A DNA stretch of 40,379 bases from an uncultured Saprospiraceae bacterium (GCA_937981555.1 CALJOK010000031.1:1-40379), one strand, 5' to 3'. Positions 15,133 to 24,324 are shown, numbered from the stretch's first letter. The notes: generated by a model not told the origin, from the sequence alone. Numbers and translations: made by a program.

Positions 15133-15148
15133 CCACACATATGTGTGG
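15133..15148. promoter_or_regulatory. 16-bp perfect palindrome upstream of the cytochrome promoter
   Basis: CCACACATATGTGTGG is perfectly self-complementary. Relative to the predicted start near 15097 it spans about -36 to -51, directly upstream of the -33 region, where an activator would bind. No regulator can be named. Confidence 0.45.
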
Positions 15149-15188
15149 GGAATAAAACTTTATTCAAAAATGTATGAAGAGGAATTAC

Positions 15189-15788
15189 TTAGGATAAAAG
15201 CTTGTGGGTAAGTTCTGCGCGACCTGTCACTCCGAGTTTGGAGTAGATGTTTTTTACATGAAACTTTAGTGTGTTTATACTGATAGCTAATGTCTCACAA
15301 ATTTGCTTGTAGGAGTCTCCTGAAAATAACAATTGACAAATTGCTTTTTCTTGAGTTGTCAAGTTGGCTTCTAATTTATCAAAATTAAGTTCATTCTTTG
15401 TTGCCAATCTTTGGTAATTACTCCAAGCGATTGCAATAGTGGTGAGCAATGTTTTTTCCTGAAAAGGCTTTACTAAATATCCATAGGGACCTTGCTCCTG
15501 AGCTGCGGACAAAGTATCTGTATCTGAAAATGAAGTGAGAAAGATATAAGGTAAATTATATTTGTTCTGAATAATTTCTGCTACATCAATACCAGTTGGG
15601 CCTGTGCCTAAATGAATGTCGAGAATGATGAAATTGGGACTGGTTGAAACCAATAGGTCGTATGCTCGAATGGCATTTTTGGCATGACCGACTACTTGTA
15701 ATCCTTCTTTTCGTAACAATAATTTTATATCAGTAGCAATGATTGGATCGTCTTCGACAATTAATATTCGTAGTTCTGAAGATTCCAT
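15189..15788 (-). CDS. LuxR/NarL-type response regulator
   Basis: 199 aa. The receiver domain (about 6-125) has the acidic pair D13/D14, phospho-acceptor D57 (ILDIHLG), T85 and K107 (LVKPF). The C-terminal HTH (about 135-199: LTTQEKAICQLLFSGDSYKQICETL, then INTLKFHVKNIYSKLGV) is LuxR-type. It should be phosphorylated by the histidine kinase encoded directly upstream. The kinase stop and this start overlap as TAATG (shared A at 15788), so translation is coupled and a one-to-one partnership is near certain. Targets unknown; the adjacent cytochrome promoter with its palindrome is a candidate. Confidence 0.92.
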   Translation of the reverse strand: MESSELRILIVEDDPIIATDIKLLLRKEGLQVVGHAKNAIRAYDLLVSTSPNFIILDIHLGTGPTGIDVAEIIQNKYNLPYIFLTSFSDTDTLSAAQEQGPYGYLVKPFQEKTLLTTIAIAWSNYQRLATKNELNFDKLEANLTTQEKAICQLLFSGDSYKQICETLAISINTLKFHVKNIYSKLGVTGRAELTHKLLS

Positions 15789-17848
15789 TATGCAGCTTTT
15801 TGATAGGTTTTGAAAACGGCTCTAACTTGTGTTCCATTGTCATTAGAAATATTTAATTCACCATCTAGTTTATCTACCAATGCATGAATTAATTCGAAAC
15901 CATAGGAATTACTATCCAAAATGTTTTCAACTTTTTTTATTCCAATTCCATTGTCTTTTACTTCAAGTAGCAAAGTGTTTTTATCTTCTTTTAAGATGAC
16001 ATGAATTTTTCCTGCATGATCATTAAAAGCATATTTTAAAGCATTGGTGATAAGTTCATTAAGAATTAACCCAAGTGGAATAACTGTATCAACATCCAAA
16101 TTCAAATCTTCTATTTCAGCTATTATTTCAATATTTTCTTTTGAGATATTATAAGTTGAAAAAAGATTATGAATAAGTTGCTCAAAGTATTTCTGAAAAT
16201 TAATCCCTGTAAGTTGGTCTTGTTGATATAAATCTTGATGAATAAGCGACATGGTTTGTACTCGACTTCGACCTTCATTGAGCGCATCAACTGCTGCTGG
16301 ATCTGTCAAATTTCGCGATTGGATACTTAGAAGAGAAGAGATAACCTGCAAGTTGTTTTTTACTCGATGATGAATTTCTCGAAGTAGGGTGTCTTTTTCT
16401 TTGAGTGACTTTTGGATGATCTGATTCTGATTTCCAATTTTATTTTTTTGATTAAAAATTTGAAATAGCAGATACCCAAGTAAGCCTAAAACACCAATCA
16501 ACCCAATGATAATATTACGTTGGTTTGACAGACGAGTAGATTGTAATTCTTCTTGCAATTCAAGCGTAGTAATTTTTTGTTGAGTAACTAATTCCTTTTT
16601 GTCAAAATTACTTTCAAGTCGCATCGTAGTCAATGCTTCTGTATTTTGAATATTTAAAATAGAATCTTTTAATTCATATGCTGCGGCTAAATGTTTTAAT
16701 GCTTTTTCTGAATTTTTAGTTTTTAAAATTTCATATAATCCCTCGTTACTAATGTATTGTAATTGAACATCGCCCATACTTTCGGCCAAATTCAAACCTT
16801 GTTGAAAAAAAGATTTAGCAGTAATATCATCATTTAGATTTTGGTAACTCTTAGCCAGTTCTTGCAAAATATAAGCTTCATCTTTTTTGTTTTCAAACTC
16901 TCTAGCCAATTCCAGCGCTTGTTCATTATAACTTATTGCTTGTTTATAATTTCCTTTTAGGTTAGCAATCTTTCCAATATTATTAAGTGAAGTTGATAAT
17001 GTAGAACGGACTTCTAATTCTTCTTTTTTCGCAGTACTTTTTTCCAAATAAAAAAGAGCACTATCAAGTTGTTGGGCATCCATAAAAGCAACGCCTATAT
17101 TATTCAAGGCATTTGCAATAGAGTTTTCTTTGCCAATCTTTTTACTTCTTCGGAGGTACTCTTTATAGTTTGTAATTGCGTTGTTATAATTTTTTTGATC
17201 ATGATAAACTCTCCCAATGTTGTTGATAATAATTGCCTGCCCAACTTCATGACCCATTTTTTCAAAATAACCTTGAGCCTCCAAAAACACTTTCATTGCC
17301 GATTGGTAGTCGCCTCGAGTTTGATAAATAAGTCCTAACCCATTACGGATTGATCCTTTCGGACCATCATTTTCTTGATTGTCGAAAACAGTTAAAGCTT
17401 CTTCGAGAACTTCTGTCGCTTTTTCCAGATCACCCTTGGCGCGATATGCTGTACCAATATTTGCTAGTGCCCGAGCATATATCTTTTCATCTTCCTCCTT
17501 TGTAATTTGTGATAAGATAGATTTATTAAAAAACTCCAATGAATCTAATTTCCCCAAATACTGATAAGAAGCACCTAAGTAATGTAATCTATTGAGTTGC
17601 TGTTTTTTAGTAGCTTGTTGAAGAATAGGTTGGAGGTCTTGCAGTAGTTGAATGGTTTTACGTTGATCTTTTGAAAATAATAAATTAGCAACTTGAAGCG
17701 TACGAGAAATCTGAGCAGTATCGCTTTTCTCATTTTCCAAAAGTACCAATAGACTATCAAGATTATTAGATTGGGCGTTGACCAAGATTGGACTAGTCAA
17801 CAATAAGAAAAATATCGTTGTGAGATATAAAGCCTTTTGTATATACAT
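15788..17848 (-). CDS. TPR-containing sensor histidine kinase (HisKA_2 type)
   Basis: 686 aa. A signal peptide (1-25) is followed by about seven tetratricopeptide repeats (roughly 30-410; for example ALANIGTAYRAKGDLEKA, LNNIGVAFMDAQQLDSA), a coiled-coil stretch, one transmembrane helix (IIIGLIGVLGLLGYLLFQIF, ~445-465), then HisKA_2 with the phospho-acceptor region EIHHRVKNNLQ (H493/H494) and an HATPase domain (LILNELITNALKYAF N-box, VKDNGIGI). The TPR region is placed in the periplasm and probably senses a protein or peptide ligand. This design is common in Bacteroidota. A palindrome CTATATTCAATATAG lies 42 bp upstream of the start. Confidence 0.92.
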   Translation of the reverse strand: MYIQKALYLTTIFFLLLTSPILVNAQSNNLDSLLVLLENEKSDTAQISRTLQVANLLFSKDQRKTIQLLQDLQPILQQATKKQQLNRLHYLGASYQYLGKLDSLEFFNKSILSQITKEEDEKIYARALANIGTAYRAKGDLEKATEVLEEALTVFDNQENDGPKGSIRNGLGLIYQTRGDYQSAMKVFLEAQGYFEKMGHEVGQAIIINNIGRVYHDQKNYNNAITNYKEYLRRSKKIGKENSIANALNNIGVAFMDAQQLDSALFYLEKSTAKKEELEVRSTLSTSLNNIGKIANLKGNYKQAISYNEQALELAREFENKKDEAYILQELAKSYQNLNDDITAKSFFQQGLNLAESMGDVQLQYISNEGLYEILKTKNSEKALKHLAAAYELKDSILNIQNTEALTTMRLESNFDKKELVTQQKITTLELQEELQSTRLSNQRNIIIGLIGVLGLLGYLLFQIFNQKNKIGNQNQIIQKSLKEKDTLLREIHHRVKNNLQVISSLLSIQSRNLTDPAAVDALNEGRSRVQTMSLIHQDLYQQDQLTGINFQKYFEQLIHNLFSTYNISKENIEIIAEIEDLNLDVDTVIPLGLILNELITNALKYAFNDHAGKIHVILKEDKNTLLLEVKDNGIGIKKVENILDSNSYGFELIHALVDKLDGELNISNDNGTQVRAVFKTYQKAA

Positions 17849-17889
17849 ATGTTAGATTATTCTCTAAATCTTTCGTTTAGAAACAAAAG

Positions 17890-17904
17890 CTATATTCAAT
17901 ATAG
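17890..17904. promoter_or_regulatory. Palindrome upstream of the histidine kinase gene
   Basis: CTATATTCAATATAG, 7+1+7 perfect dyad, 42-56 bp upstream of the kinase ATG on the minus strand. A looser dyad TCTAAA...TTTAGA lies just downstream, at about 17863-17881. It may be an operator or the end signal of the helicase transcript. Confidence 0.3.
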
Positions 17905-17944
17905 AAAATATCAAGACATAAATCTATTTTTATTTCAAAAAAAT

Positions 17945-20900
17945 CTAATCATCCAACTCTTCAACCTCCACATCCCGCAGCGAATCCTGCGCCACATTCC
18001 GCTTCACAAAACCACACCAAGGACAATTCTTCTCTCCACAACCTTCATAAAATTCATGCTTCATAATCTTCTCATACGAAGTTTTAATAAAGCCTTTAAC
18101 AATAGTTACATCCTCAGGCTGAAAATGTAATTGTTTTGTTATGAACTCTCCACGACTGTTTGGATCGAGGTAAGAAATCTCTGCGGAGCGAATAAATTGC
18201 GCACTCTTTTTTTGAAATTCATCAAACAAGATTTTATAAAAAATAAGTTGTCGCCAATAATTTCCACCCTCGGGTTTCGATGGAGTAGGAGGGCGCATTT
18301 TAGCACTATTGTGACTTCCTGTTTTATAATCTACCACATGAATTGCATTGTTAGGAAGAAAATCTAAACGGTCAATAATTCCAGTCAAAGGAACGCCATC
18401 CATCTCTACATTCCGAACAACGAATTCTGTTTTAACTTCTTTGCCCCAATTTGAAATATGGTGATTATAATAATTAGTCAAATTTTCTCTACCCATTTCC
18501 AATCGTCGCTCATATTCTTTTTGCGTAAAATATCCACGTTGCCGCTTCATATCTTCTTCGAAAAATTGAATAAAAAATTTGACCGAAGGAAATGATTTTG
18601 ATTGAGCATAGAGCATTTTGTCAAACACTTTTTGCAAGGCATGATGCATCGCAGTTCCATAAGCAGCAGCATCGGAAGAAGTCGTTGGAATCCGTAAAAT
18701 ATTTTCATAATAAAAACTCAACGGGCAACGAATAAATTGATTCAAACTCGAAACACTCATCGTAAAGTTTTCCAATAATTCATCAATTCTCGCTTTGTCC
18801 GTTTCTGGAATTCTCGCAGCTTCCGTCTCTCGTAAAATCAAAATTTGCGCTTCCAAAAGTGAAGCTCTTTCTAATTCTTTTTCCTCAATTTCGACTTTGG
18901 TGTTTTCGGTAATTTCATCAATGAAAATTGCATGTTGCAATGATTTTCCTTTTTGATCCTTCTGAGAAAAAGAAATATGTAATTGCTCCTTAGCCCTTGT
19001 CATTGCTACATAAAATAACCGCCGCTTCGATTCCAATGCATCTTCCTCACCTGAGAAAGTCAACGTGTCAGGAAACGGGAATCGGTACGAACTACTGCTC
19101 CCCGAAGGCTCCCAATTATCTTTTACTCCATCAATAATAAAAACTTTTTGAAATTCTAATCCTTTCGAACTATGCGCTGTCATCAAGTTGACTCCATCGT
19201 CTGTAACGACATTTTTATTCACTCCAATCGCCAATCGATTGTCATCCATGTTTTTAAATATGTCCAACAAACGTTGTAATGAAATTCGTGGATTTCGATC
19301 TGTTTCTGTTTTTACAAAATCCAAAAAAGTAGCCAACACTTGCACTTGCCATTCCTTATCTTCTTGCTCTAAAATATGTTGAAGTAAACCACTTCGATTA
19401 ACAATTTTTTCAACCAAGGCAAGCAAAGTAAGATTAGTATAATCTCCAATTAATTGATTAATTAATTTTGAAAAAGCGGAAACTCTTGCTAGACTTCCCA
19501 AGTCCAATCGAGTAGTCTTCTGCGAGTTGCTAATCAAATCACGCCACAAAGGTTTCTTGTCTTGCTTCGCCACATAAAAGCTCAGCTTCGCTAAATCTTG
19601 CGCTTCAATTTTTAAAAAATCAAAATGCATTATTTTATAAAGAAGATATTCACCGCTGTAAGGTTTGGTGAATTCTAGTGAAATATATTCGAGGAACAAG
19701 CGCAAATTTTGAATCATCGGTTGTTCTAAAATATTCACACTTCGACGAGTATTATAAGGGATTCCTTTTTTTTCTAACAATGAAATTACATTTCTACCTT
19801 GCTTATGTTTGGCAAAAATAATAGCGACTTCATTAAGTGGGAAATCATCTTTTTGGAGTTGTTCGATTTGCGCTACGATATCGGCATCTTCATGTGCTCG
19901 ATTAGGGTAGGCTATAATTTGAGGTAATATTTTCGTTTTGGCAAAAGCTTTGTTTCTTGCTTTTAGATTTTTTTCCAAACCTTCCAAAACTGAAACTGCT
20001 CGATGCTCGTTTTTATCAATTAAAACTTTCGAGCTATCCAAAATTTTCTGCGAGGAACGATAATTATCTTCCAACAAAACCAACGTCAAGTCTTCTTGAA
20101 AGTCATCATGGAAATCCAACAAGTTTTTCAATCTAGCACCCTGAAATTCAAAAATAGATTGGTCGTCATCGCCTACGATAAATACATTTGGATTATCCCA
20201 GTATTCAATTAATTTATGTAAAATCGCATTTTGTGAACCATTCGTATCTTGATATTCATCTACCAAAAAATACAAATATTGCTCTTGATAATTTCGCAAC
20301 AACGCTTCATTTCTTTCGAACTCTCGCAGCACCCAAAGGATCATATCTGCAAAATCATATCGACGTGCTCGCTGCATCGCCGCATTGTAATTTGGGAATA
20401 AATAAGAAGCGGCTCGAAGGCGTTCCATGCGTTCCGCTTGCTCGTCAATCTTTGCTTGTTTTAAATCTCCTTTGACTGCCGTTTTCGTTTTTCTCTGATA
20501 AATATATTCTTTACGAGAAGGCAAATCAGCGAGGTATTCGTCAATTTTTTTATGAACATAATTGACTGTCCAAGCTTCCGATTTCATGCGCTGAAATAAA
20601 TCATATAATTGACTTTCATAAAAATACCGATCTCGTTTCCCTTGTTTCAACGGATGATTTTGTGGTAAACCATCAATCAATTTTCTAATGATTTCTACTC
20701 GCTCCAATTCACTCAATGGCTCCAAATCATGGCGACCAAAAAGCTCCATCCGCTCCTTGATAATTTTATTGCAAAAAGAATGAAACGTAAAAATATGCAC
20801 TCGATGCGCCTCAGGTCCAATTAACTCCAATAACCGCTCTCGCATAGCATAGACGCCTGCATCCGTAAACGTCAAACATAAAATATTATGAGGTTGTGTA

Positions 20901-21088
20901 TCGGTTTCCAAAAGGATATTTCCGATACGTGAGGTGAGAATGTGGGTCTTGCCCGTACCTGGTCCAGCGATAACGAGGACAGGGCCATCGATTTGTTCGA
21001 CTGCTTCTTTTTGAGCGGGGTTAAGCCTTTTTAATTCTTTTGCAAAAGCTTTGTTATAATCTTTTCTAGCGAGCTGTTTCTTTGACAT
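17945..21088 (-). CDS. UvrD/PcrA-like superfamily 1 helicase fused to a PD-(D/E)XK nuclease with Cys cluster
   Basis: 1047 aa. SF1A helicase motifs: Q-motif LNPAQKEAVEQ, Walker A GPGTGKT (42-48), motif Ia LTFTDAGVYAM, motif II DEYQDTN, motif III GDDDQSIFEFQGA, motif V/VI TAHSSKGLEFQKV and RRLFYVAMTRAKE. After about residue 780 comes a RecB/AddB-type nuclease: FIRCPLSFYY, GTAMHHALQKVF, GIIDRLD and VVDYKTG supply the catalytic D...DxK set. Four cysteines, C788 and C1017-x4-C1022-x2-C1025, match the idea of the Fe-S-stapled nuclease of AddB/Cas4, with different spacing. It likely processes DNA ends in repair. It is last of a minus-strand set with GT9 and serine hydrolase genes (6-bp gap). Confidence 0.9.
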   Translation of the reverse strand: MSKKQLARKDYNKAFAKELKRLNPAQKEAVEQIDGPVLVIAGPGTGKTHILTSRIGNILLETDTQPHNILCLTFTDAGVYAMRERLLELIGPEAHRVHIFTFHSFCNKIIKERMELFGRHDLEPLSELERVEIIRKLIDGLPQNHPLKQGKRDRYFYESQLYDLFQRMKSEAWTVNYVHKKIDEYLADLPSRKEYIYQRKTKTAVKGDLKQAKIDEQAERMERLRAASYLFPNYNAAMQRARRYDFADMILWVLREFERNEALLRNYQEQYLYFLVDEYQDTNGSQNAILHKLIEYWDNPNVFIVGDDDQSIFEFQGARLKNLLDFHDDFQEDLTLVLLEDNYRSSQKILDSSKVLIDKNEHRAVSVLEGLEKNLKARNKAFAKTKILPQIIAYPNRAHEDADIVAQIEQLQKDDFPLNEVAIIFAKHKQGRNVISLLEKKGIPYNTRRSVNILEQPMIQNLRLFLEYISLEFTKPYSGEYLLYKIMHFDFLKIEAQDLAKLSFYVAKQDKKPLWRDLISNSQKTTRLDLGSLARVSAFSKLINQLIGDYTNLTLLALVEKIVNRSGLLQHILEQEDKEWQVQVLATFLDFVKTETDRNPRISLQRLLDIFKNMDDNRLAIGVNKNVVTDDGVNLMTAHSSKGLEFQKVFIIDGVKDNWEPSGSSSSYRFPFPDTLTFSGEEDALESKRRLFYVAMTRAKEQLHISFSQKDQKGKSLQHAIFIDEITENTKVEIEEKELERASLLEAQILILRETEAARIPETDKARIDELLENFTMSVSSLNQFIRCPLSFYYENILRIPTTSSDAAAYGTAMHHALQKVFDKMLYAQSKSFPSVKFFIQFFEEDMKRQRGYFTQKEYERRLEMGRENLTNYYNHHISNWGKEVKTEFVVRNVEMDGVPLTGIIDRLDFLPNNAIHVVDYKTGSHNSAKMRPPTPSKPEGGNYWRQLIFYKILFDEFQKKSAQFIRSAEISYLDPNSRGEFITKQLHFQPEDVTIVKGFIKTSYEKIMKHEFYEGCGEKNCPWCGFVKRNVAQDSLRDVEVEELDD

Positions 21089-21094
21089 TAAAAT

Positions 21095-22336
21095 TCAATA
21101 TTCTATTTTAAATTTACTCAAGTCTGGTTTTACTTTTCTTTCTCGTTGCACTTCGTAATCATAAACAACTTTTCCTAATTTAGACAAAAATGGTAATCCA
21201 ATTGTTTCGTACTCATATTTATCATCATTAAAAATTTGATTTTCATTGACCGAGATAGTTGCCGTCAAAAAGAATTCTATTCCTTTTTCTAAGTCAACGA
21301 TATACGAAACATCCGTCAAACATCCGTACGCCCAACCAACTTTGTTAAAGGTACGAATGTGGTCAGGAATCCTTTCCTTTTTGTCACCATAAATAAAAAA
21401 CTTTACATAGGAATCATATTCTTCGTCGGTGTATTTTGGAAATTTACTTTCCCTTGGACGCATCGACATCACTTTGTATAAAAAATTATAATCGTCTTCG
21501 GTCAAGTCGAATCGTTGATGTTCAGGCGTTGCTTCAGGAAACATTATTGCTTGCAGCATTGCACTCATATCTTCTATGCTAAACCTATTTTTTCGAGAAA
21601 AATCTTTTGGCTCACTAATTAATTTTCCATCAGACATATAGCCTTTACCTTTTAATAACTTTTCCATAGGAGGAAGCGTCGGTGGATTTTTTGCAAAGGC
21701 TTCTGGTTGTTGATAAATTGGACCATCACCCTTGAAAAAAAGAAAAGGATTTGTATATCTATTCATTTCATAATCGAAGGGGAATCCACTTGGTCCAATG
21801 CGGTGTATAATTTTAGTATTTTTAAAACCTTTCTTTTGTAATTCAGCATTAAAGTATTCTTGCCCTAAAAATTCATACATCCGATTATTCGCATCATTAT
21901 CGCTCACCAAAAAAACTTTTTTTATGAAATGTCCAATGGAGGCATATCCATATGTCGAGCTTGAATCAAAATTTAATCTTGTTTGCGGTGCTCGAACAGA
22001 ATCGATACGAAGAGGTGTGTCAATTTCTAAATCTTCTTTGTTTAACCGATTTATTTTTTCTAAAGCAAAAAAAGCGGCAGGCATTTTTACTGTACTCGCA
22101 GGGTAGAAATATTGATTTTTATCTACATTGAATTTGTGTGTGGTAAATGTAGGAGTATTGTTATCATCTCTGTCAATTTGAGTGTAGAGAATTTGTAATT
22201 CAAATTTTTCGGGATTATTGGCAGGTGCTCCGAGTACTGTTTTGTTTTGAGAAATGAGTTGATGGAGGATGTCTTTTTCTGCTGTTGGTTGGCAGGAGAA
22301 AAATAGAATGGAGGAAAAGAGGAAGATGTTTTTCAT
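21095..22336 (-). CDS. Serine hydrolase lipoprotein of the class A beta-lactamase fold
   Basis: 413 aa. A lipoprotein signal with Cys15 (LFFSCQ) precedes a beta-lactamase2-type domain: S81-x-x-K84 (ASTVK), S145-D-N147 and a possible third motif K-V-G (FNKVGWAYG) in place of KTG. It is longer than true class A beta-lactamases (~290 aa) because of inserts around 190-260. Such proteins may be penicillin-binding-like peptidases or esterases, and resistance should not be assumed. It sits 21 bp after the GT9 gene and 6 bp before the helicase gene on the minus strand. Confidence 0.82.
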   Translation of the reverse strand: MKNIFLFSSILFFSCQPTAEKDILHQLISQNKTVLGAPANNPEKFELQILYTQIDRDDNNTPTFTTHKFNVDKNQYFYPASTVKMPAAFFALEKINRLNKEDLEIDTPLRIDSVRAPQTRLNFDSSSTYGYASIGHFIKKVFLVSDNDANNRMYEFLGQEYFNAELQKKGFKNTKIIHRIGPSGFPFDYEMNRYTNPFLFFKGDGPIYQQPEAFAKNPPTLPPMEKLLKGKGYMSDGKLISEPKDFSRKNRFSIEDMSAMLQAIMFPEATPEHQRFDLTEDDYNFLYKVMSMRPRESKFPKYTDEEYDSYVKFFIYGDKKERIPDHIRTFNKVGWAYGCLTDVSYIVDLEKGIEFFLTATISVNENQIFNDDKYEYETIGLPFLSKLGKVVYDYEVQRERKVKPDLSKFKIEY

Positions 22337-22357
22337 ATCTTATTGATTAGTCTGTGG

Positions 22358-23320
22358 CTAGAATTTAATATTCGAACATTTAAAATGCCCCTTTGGACAC
22401 GCCTTAAATCCATGCAACCCACAAGGCCGACAATCCAATTTTTCCTTAGTCTCCAAAACTCGTCGTACAGAACTTAAAGGGGTAAAGCCAAAGTTAGGAA
22501 TCGTCGAACAAAAGATTCCGGTCACAGGCGCATTCATCGCCGAAGCCAAATGCAAAGGTGCTGAGTCATTCACATAATTCATTTTTGCATCTCGCATCAA
22601 AGCAGCAGATTCTAGCAGGTTTAATTTGCCAGCTAAATTATGAATTTTTGTATGATTACTTTTGATTTTTATATTTTCACAAGCATCAAAATCTGTAGGT
22701 GCGCCAAGCAGAAAAATGTCTTGTTGAGTTGGTAATTTCTCAATCAATTCTAACCACTTTTCTGCTGGTAATTGTTTTGTAAACCAAACGGAAGTTGGAG
22801 CAATACAAACGTATCTATTTTCTTTTTTTACTTTTTGAAAATGAGCTTCACTTGGATATAATTTTGGAAGTGCAGGTTGCTTGTCAGTTAGATGTTTAAT
22901 CAATTCATGATTACGTTGGACTTCGTGAATAACGTTTTGACTATCAGCGATTTGATGTTTTATTTTTTTTGTAAAAAAAACAGAAAGAGGATTTTTGTCA
23001 AAACCGATTTTTTCTTTTCCATTAGAAAAAGCAGTAAGTATTCCTGTGCTTAAAAAACGTTGACAATTGATGACTAAATCGTATTGCTTGCGTCTAATTT
23101 TTTGAAGAATGGAAAAGAGGTTTTTAGTTTTATTTTGTTTTTTATTCCAGATTAAAACTTGGTTGAGAAAAGGATGATCTTGAAGTAAGGTTTCGTTTCC
23201 TTTTCGGAGTAAAAAATCCAATTTTGCATCAGGAAATTGTTGATGCAGTTTTTCGATTATTGGAGTTGCTAAAATAACATCACCAATGAATGCCGTTTGA
23301 ATGATTAGGATTTTTTTCAT
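22358..23320 (-). CDS. Glycosyltransferase family 9 (heptosyltransferase-like)
   Basis: 320 aa, GT-B fold. The N-terminal KILIIQTAFIGDVILATPII is the GT9 hallmark (G-D in the first loop, with the catalytic Asp), and the C-terminal half has APTSVWFTKQLPAEKWLELI, LLGAPTD, AGKLNLLESAALMRDAKMNYVNDSAPLHLA, which bind the ADP-heptose donor in WaaC/WaaF. It would add a sugar to the LPS core at the cytoplasmic face. The C-terminus is Cys-rich (DCRPCGLHGFKACPKGHFKC), a feature seen in some family members. First gene of the minus-strand set with serine hydrolase and helicase. Confidence 0.9.
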   Translation of the reverse strand: MKKILIIQTAFIGDVILATPIIEKLHQQFPDAKLDFLLRKGNETLLQDHPFLNQVLIWNKKQNKTKNLFSILQKIRRKQYDLVINCQRFLSTGILTAFSNGKEKIGFDKNPLSVFFTKKIKHQIADSQNVIHEVQRNHELIKHLTDKQPALPKLYPSEAHFQKVKKENRYVCIAPTSVWFTKQLPAEKWLELIEKLPTQQDIFLLGAPTDFDACENIKIKSNHTKIHNLAGKLNLLESAALMRDAKMNYVNDSAPLHLASAMNAPVTGIFCSTIPNFGFTPLSSVRRVLETKEKLDCRPCGLHGFKACPKGHFKCSNIKF

Positions 23321-23341
23321 AAAAATGCAATTTGTTTTTTT

Positions 23342-23357
23342 GTCAGCTAAAGCAGAC
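23342..23357. repeat. Hairpin repeat family A core, copy 4
   Basis: GTCAGCTAAAGCAGAC, the central dyad of family A, without the flanking TCGCTTCGCTC hairpin. It falls within the predicted 5' leader of the GT9 gene. Confidence 0.5.
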
Positions 23358-23375
23358 AGTCAGGTGATGCAGATG

Positions 23376-23383
23376 CAAAGATA
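23376..23383 (-). promoter_or_regulatory. -7 box for the GT9-led minus-strand unit
   Basis: TATCTTTG on the minus strand, 56 bp upstream of the GT9 start. The sequence CAAAGATACTTTTG reads as TAnnTTTG on both strands, but the plus-strand reading is too close to the next start to be its promoter. Confidence 0.45.
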
Positions 23384-23391
23384 CTTTTGAA

Positions 23392-24324
23392 ATGCAAAAA
23401 AAAGAATGGATTTTATTGGCTTTCGTTTTTTGTCAATTTTCGATGTTTGGACAAATTGATTGGACCGATAATTGGGGTGGTCGAATTGGGGCAACTATTC
23501 AGTTGGGAAAACCAGTCAATCGAATTGGTTTCGTTGCGAACGTTTTTTACCAATATGATTTTGTAGAGTTAGATTTGGAATGGCGAGGACATTATAATTT
23601 TTCGAATTATGGTCCACCGCTCAAAGGTTGGGAAAGTCAACTTACAACAGGCGTGACTTTTGCTGGGGGTAGCAAGGATTCTTTATTCATGCCTTTTGCA
23701 ATGCCTTTTTTTCAACACACAGGGCGAAAATTTGCAGTTAATTATTCACTACATTTTTACAAAGATCAAGTTGAAACATCTCAACGTTCAGGAACAATTG
23801 CCTTGCAATTTGAGCGTGTGCATATTGTTATAGAAAATGATGCATTCGGAAGTTTTGTTGGAGGCGATGAATTTCGAACAGGTGCGTTTTCGATTTTTTA
23901 TCAAAAAGAGAATTGGTTGTATGAATTAAAAACTGTTCTTTGGACTGGAATAACAAGTGGAGAAGGAACGCAAACATTTAGAGACACAGATTACCCTTGC
24001 CGATTTGGTTATCGAGATATTTGTGGAGCAAAATATGGTCGGTTTTCACATGGGATTTTGGCAGGGCAAGTGCATCGAGCTTTGGATTATGGACAGATCG
24101 TGCAAGTTGGAATTGGAGTAGATTCAGAGCGGGTGCGAAATTTTATCCAAAATAAATTAATCCATGATATGTATTTTTTTCCAACAGCTTGGACCAATGT
24201 TAGGAACCTACATTTTCCAATGTTAGATGAAGAAGGAAATACATTTACTTATCAAGCTGGTCAGAAAATAAAACTTGCTTCTTGGTATTTAAATTTTGCA
24301 TTAAATGGAGTAGGAAATTATTAA
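23392..24324 (+). CDS. Exported beta-rich protein, possibly Ntox23-like
   Basis: 310 aa with a signal peptide (cleavage after FGQ, residue ~20). The rest is aromatic and beta-rich with alternating hydrophobics (GFVANVFYQYDFVELDLEWRG, AVNYSLHFYKDQ), as in outer-membrane barrels. The middle part VIENDAFGSFVGGDEFRTGAFSI followed by YELKTVLWTGIT resembles, from memory, proteins annotated as polymorphic toxin type 23 (Ntox23) in Bacteroidota, where the name probably overstates toxicity. No immunity-like gene follows. Single gene, divergent from GT9. Confidence 0.45.
   Translation: MQKKEWILLAFVFCQFSMFGQIDWTDNWGGRIGATIQLGKPVNRIGFVANVFYQYDFVELDLEWRGHYNFSNYGPPLKGWESQLTTGVTFAGGSKDSLFMPFAMPFFQHTGRKFAVNYSLHFYKDQVETSQRSGTIALQFERVHIVIENDAFGSFVGGDEFRTGAFSIFYQKENWLYELKTVLWTGITSGEGTQTFRDTDYPCRFGYRDICGAKYGRFSHGILAGQVHRALDYGQIVQVGIGVDSERVRNFIQNKLIHDMYFFPTAWTNVRNLHFPMLDEEGNTFTYQAGQKIKLASWYLNFALNGVGNY

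Noticed and set aside
21095-22336. Antibiotic-resistance beta-lactamase
   Set aside because: The SxxK and SDN motifs are present, but the protein is far longer than class A enzymes, the KTG motif is altered, and it is a lipoprotein among housekeeping genes.
23382-23389. TACTTTTG as plus-strand promoter of the 23392 gene
   Set aside because: It ends 3 bp before the ATG, so transcription would begin inside the gene and lose the signal peptide.
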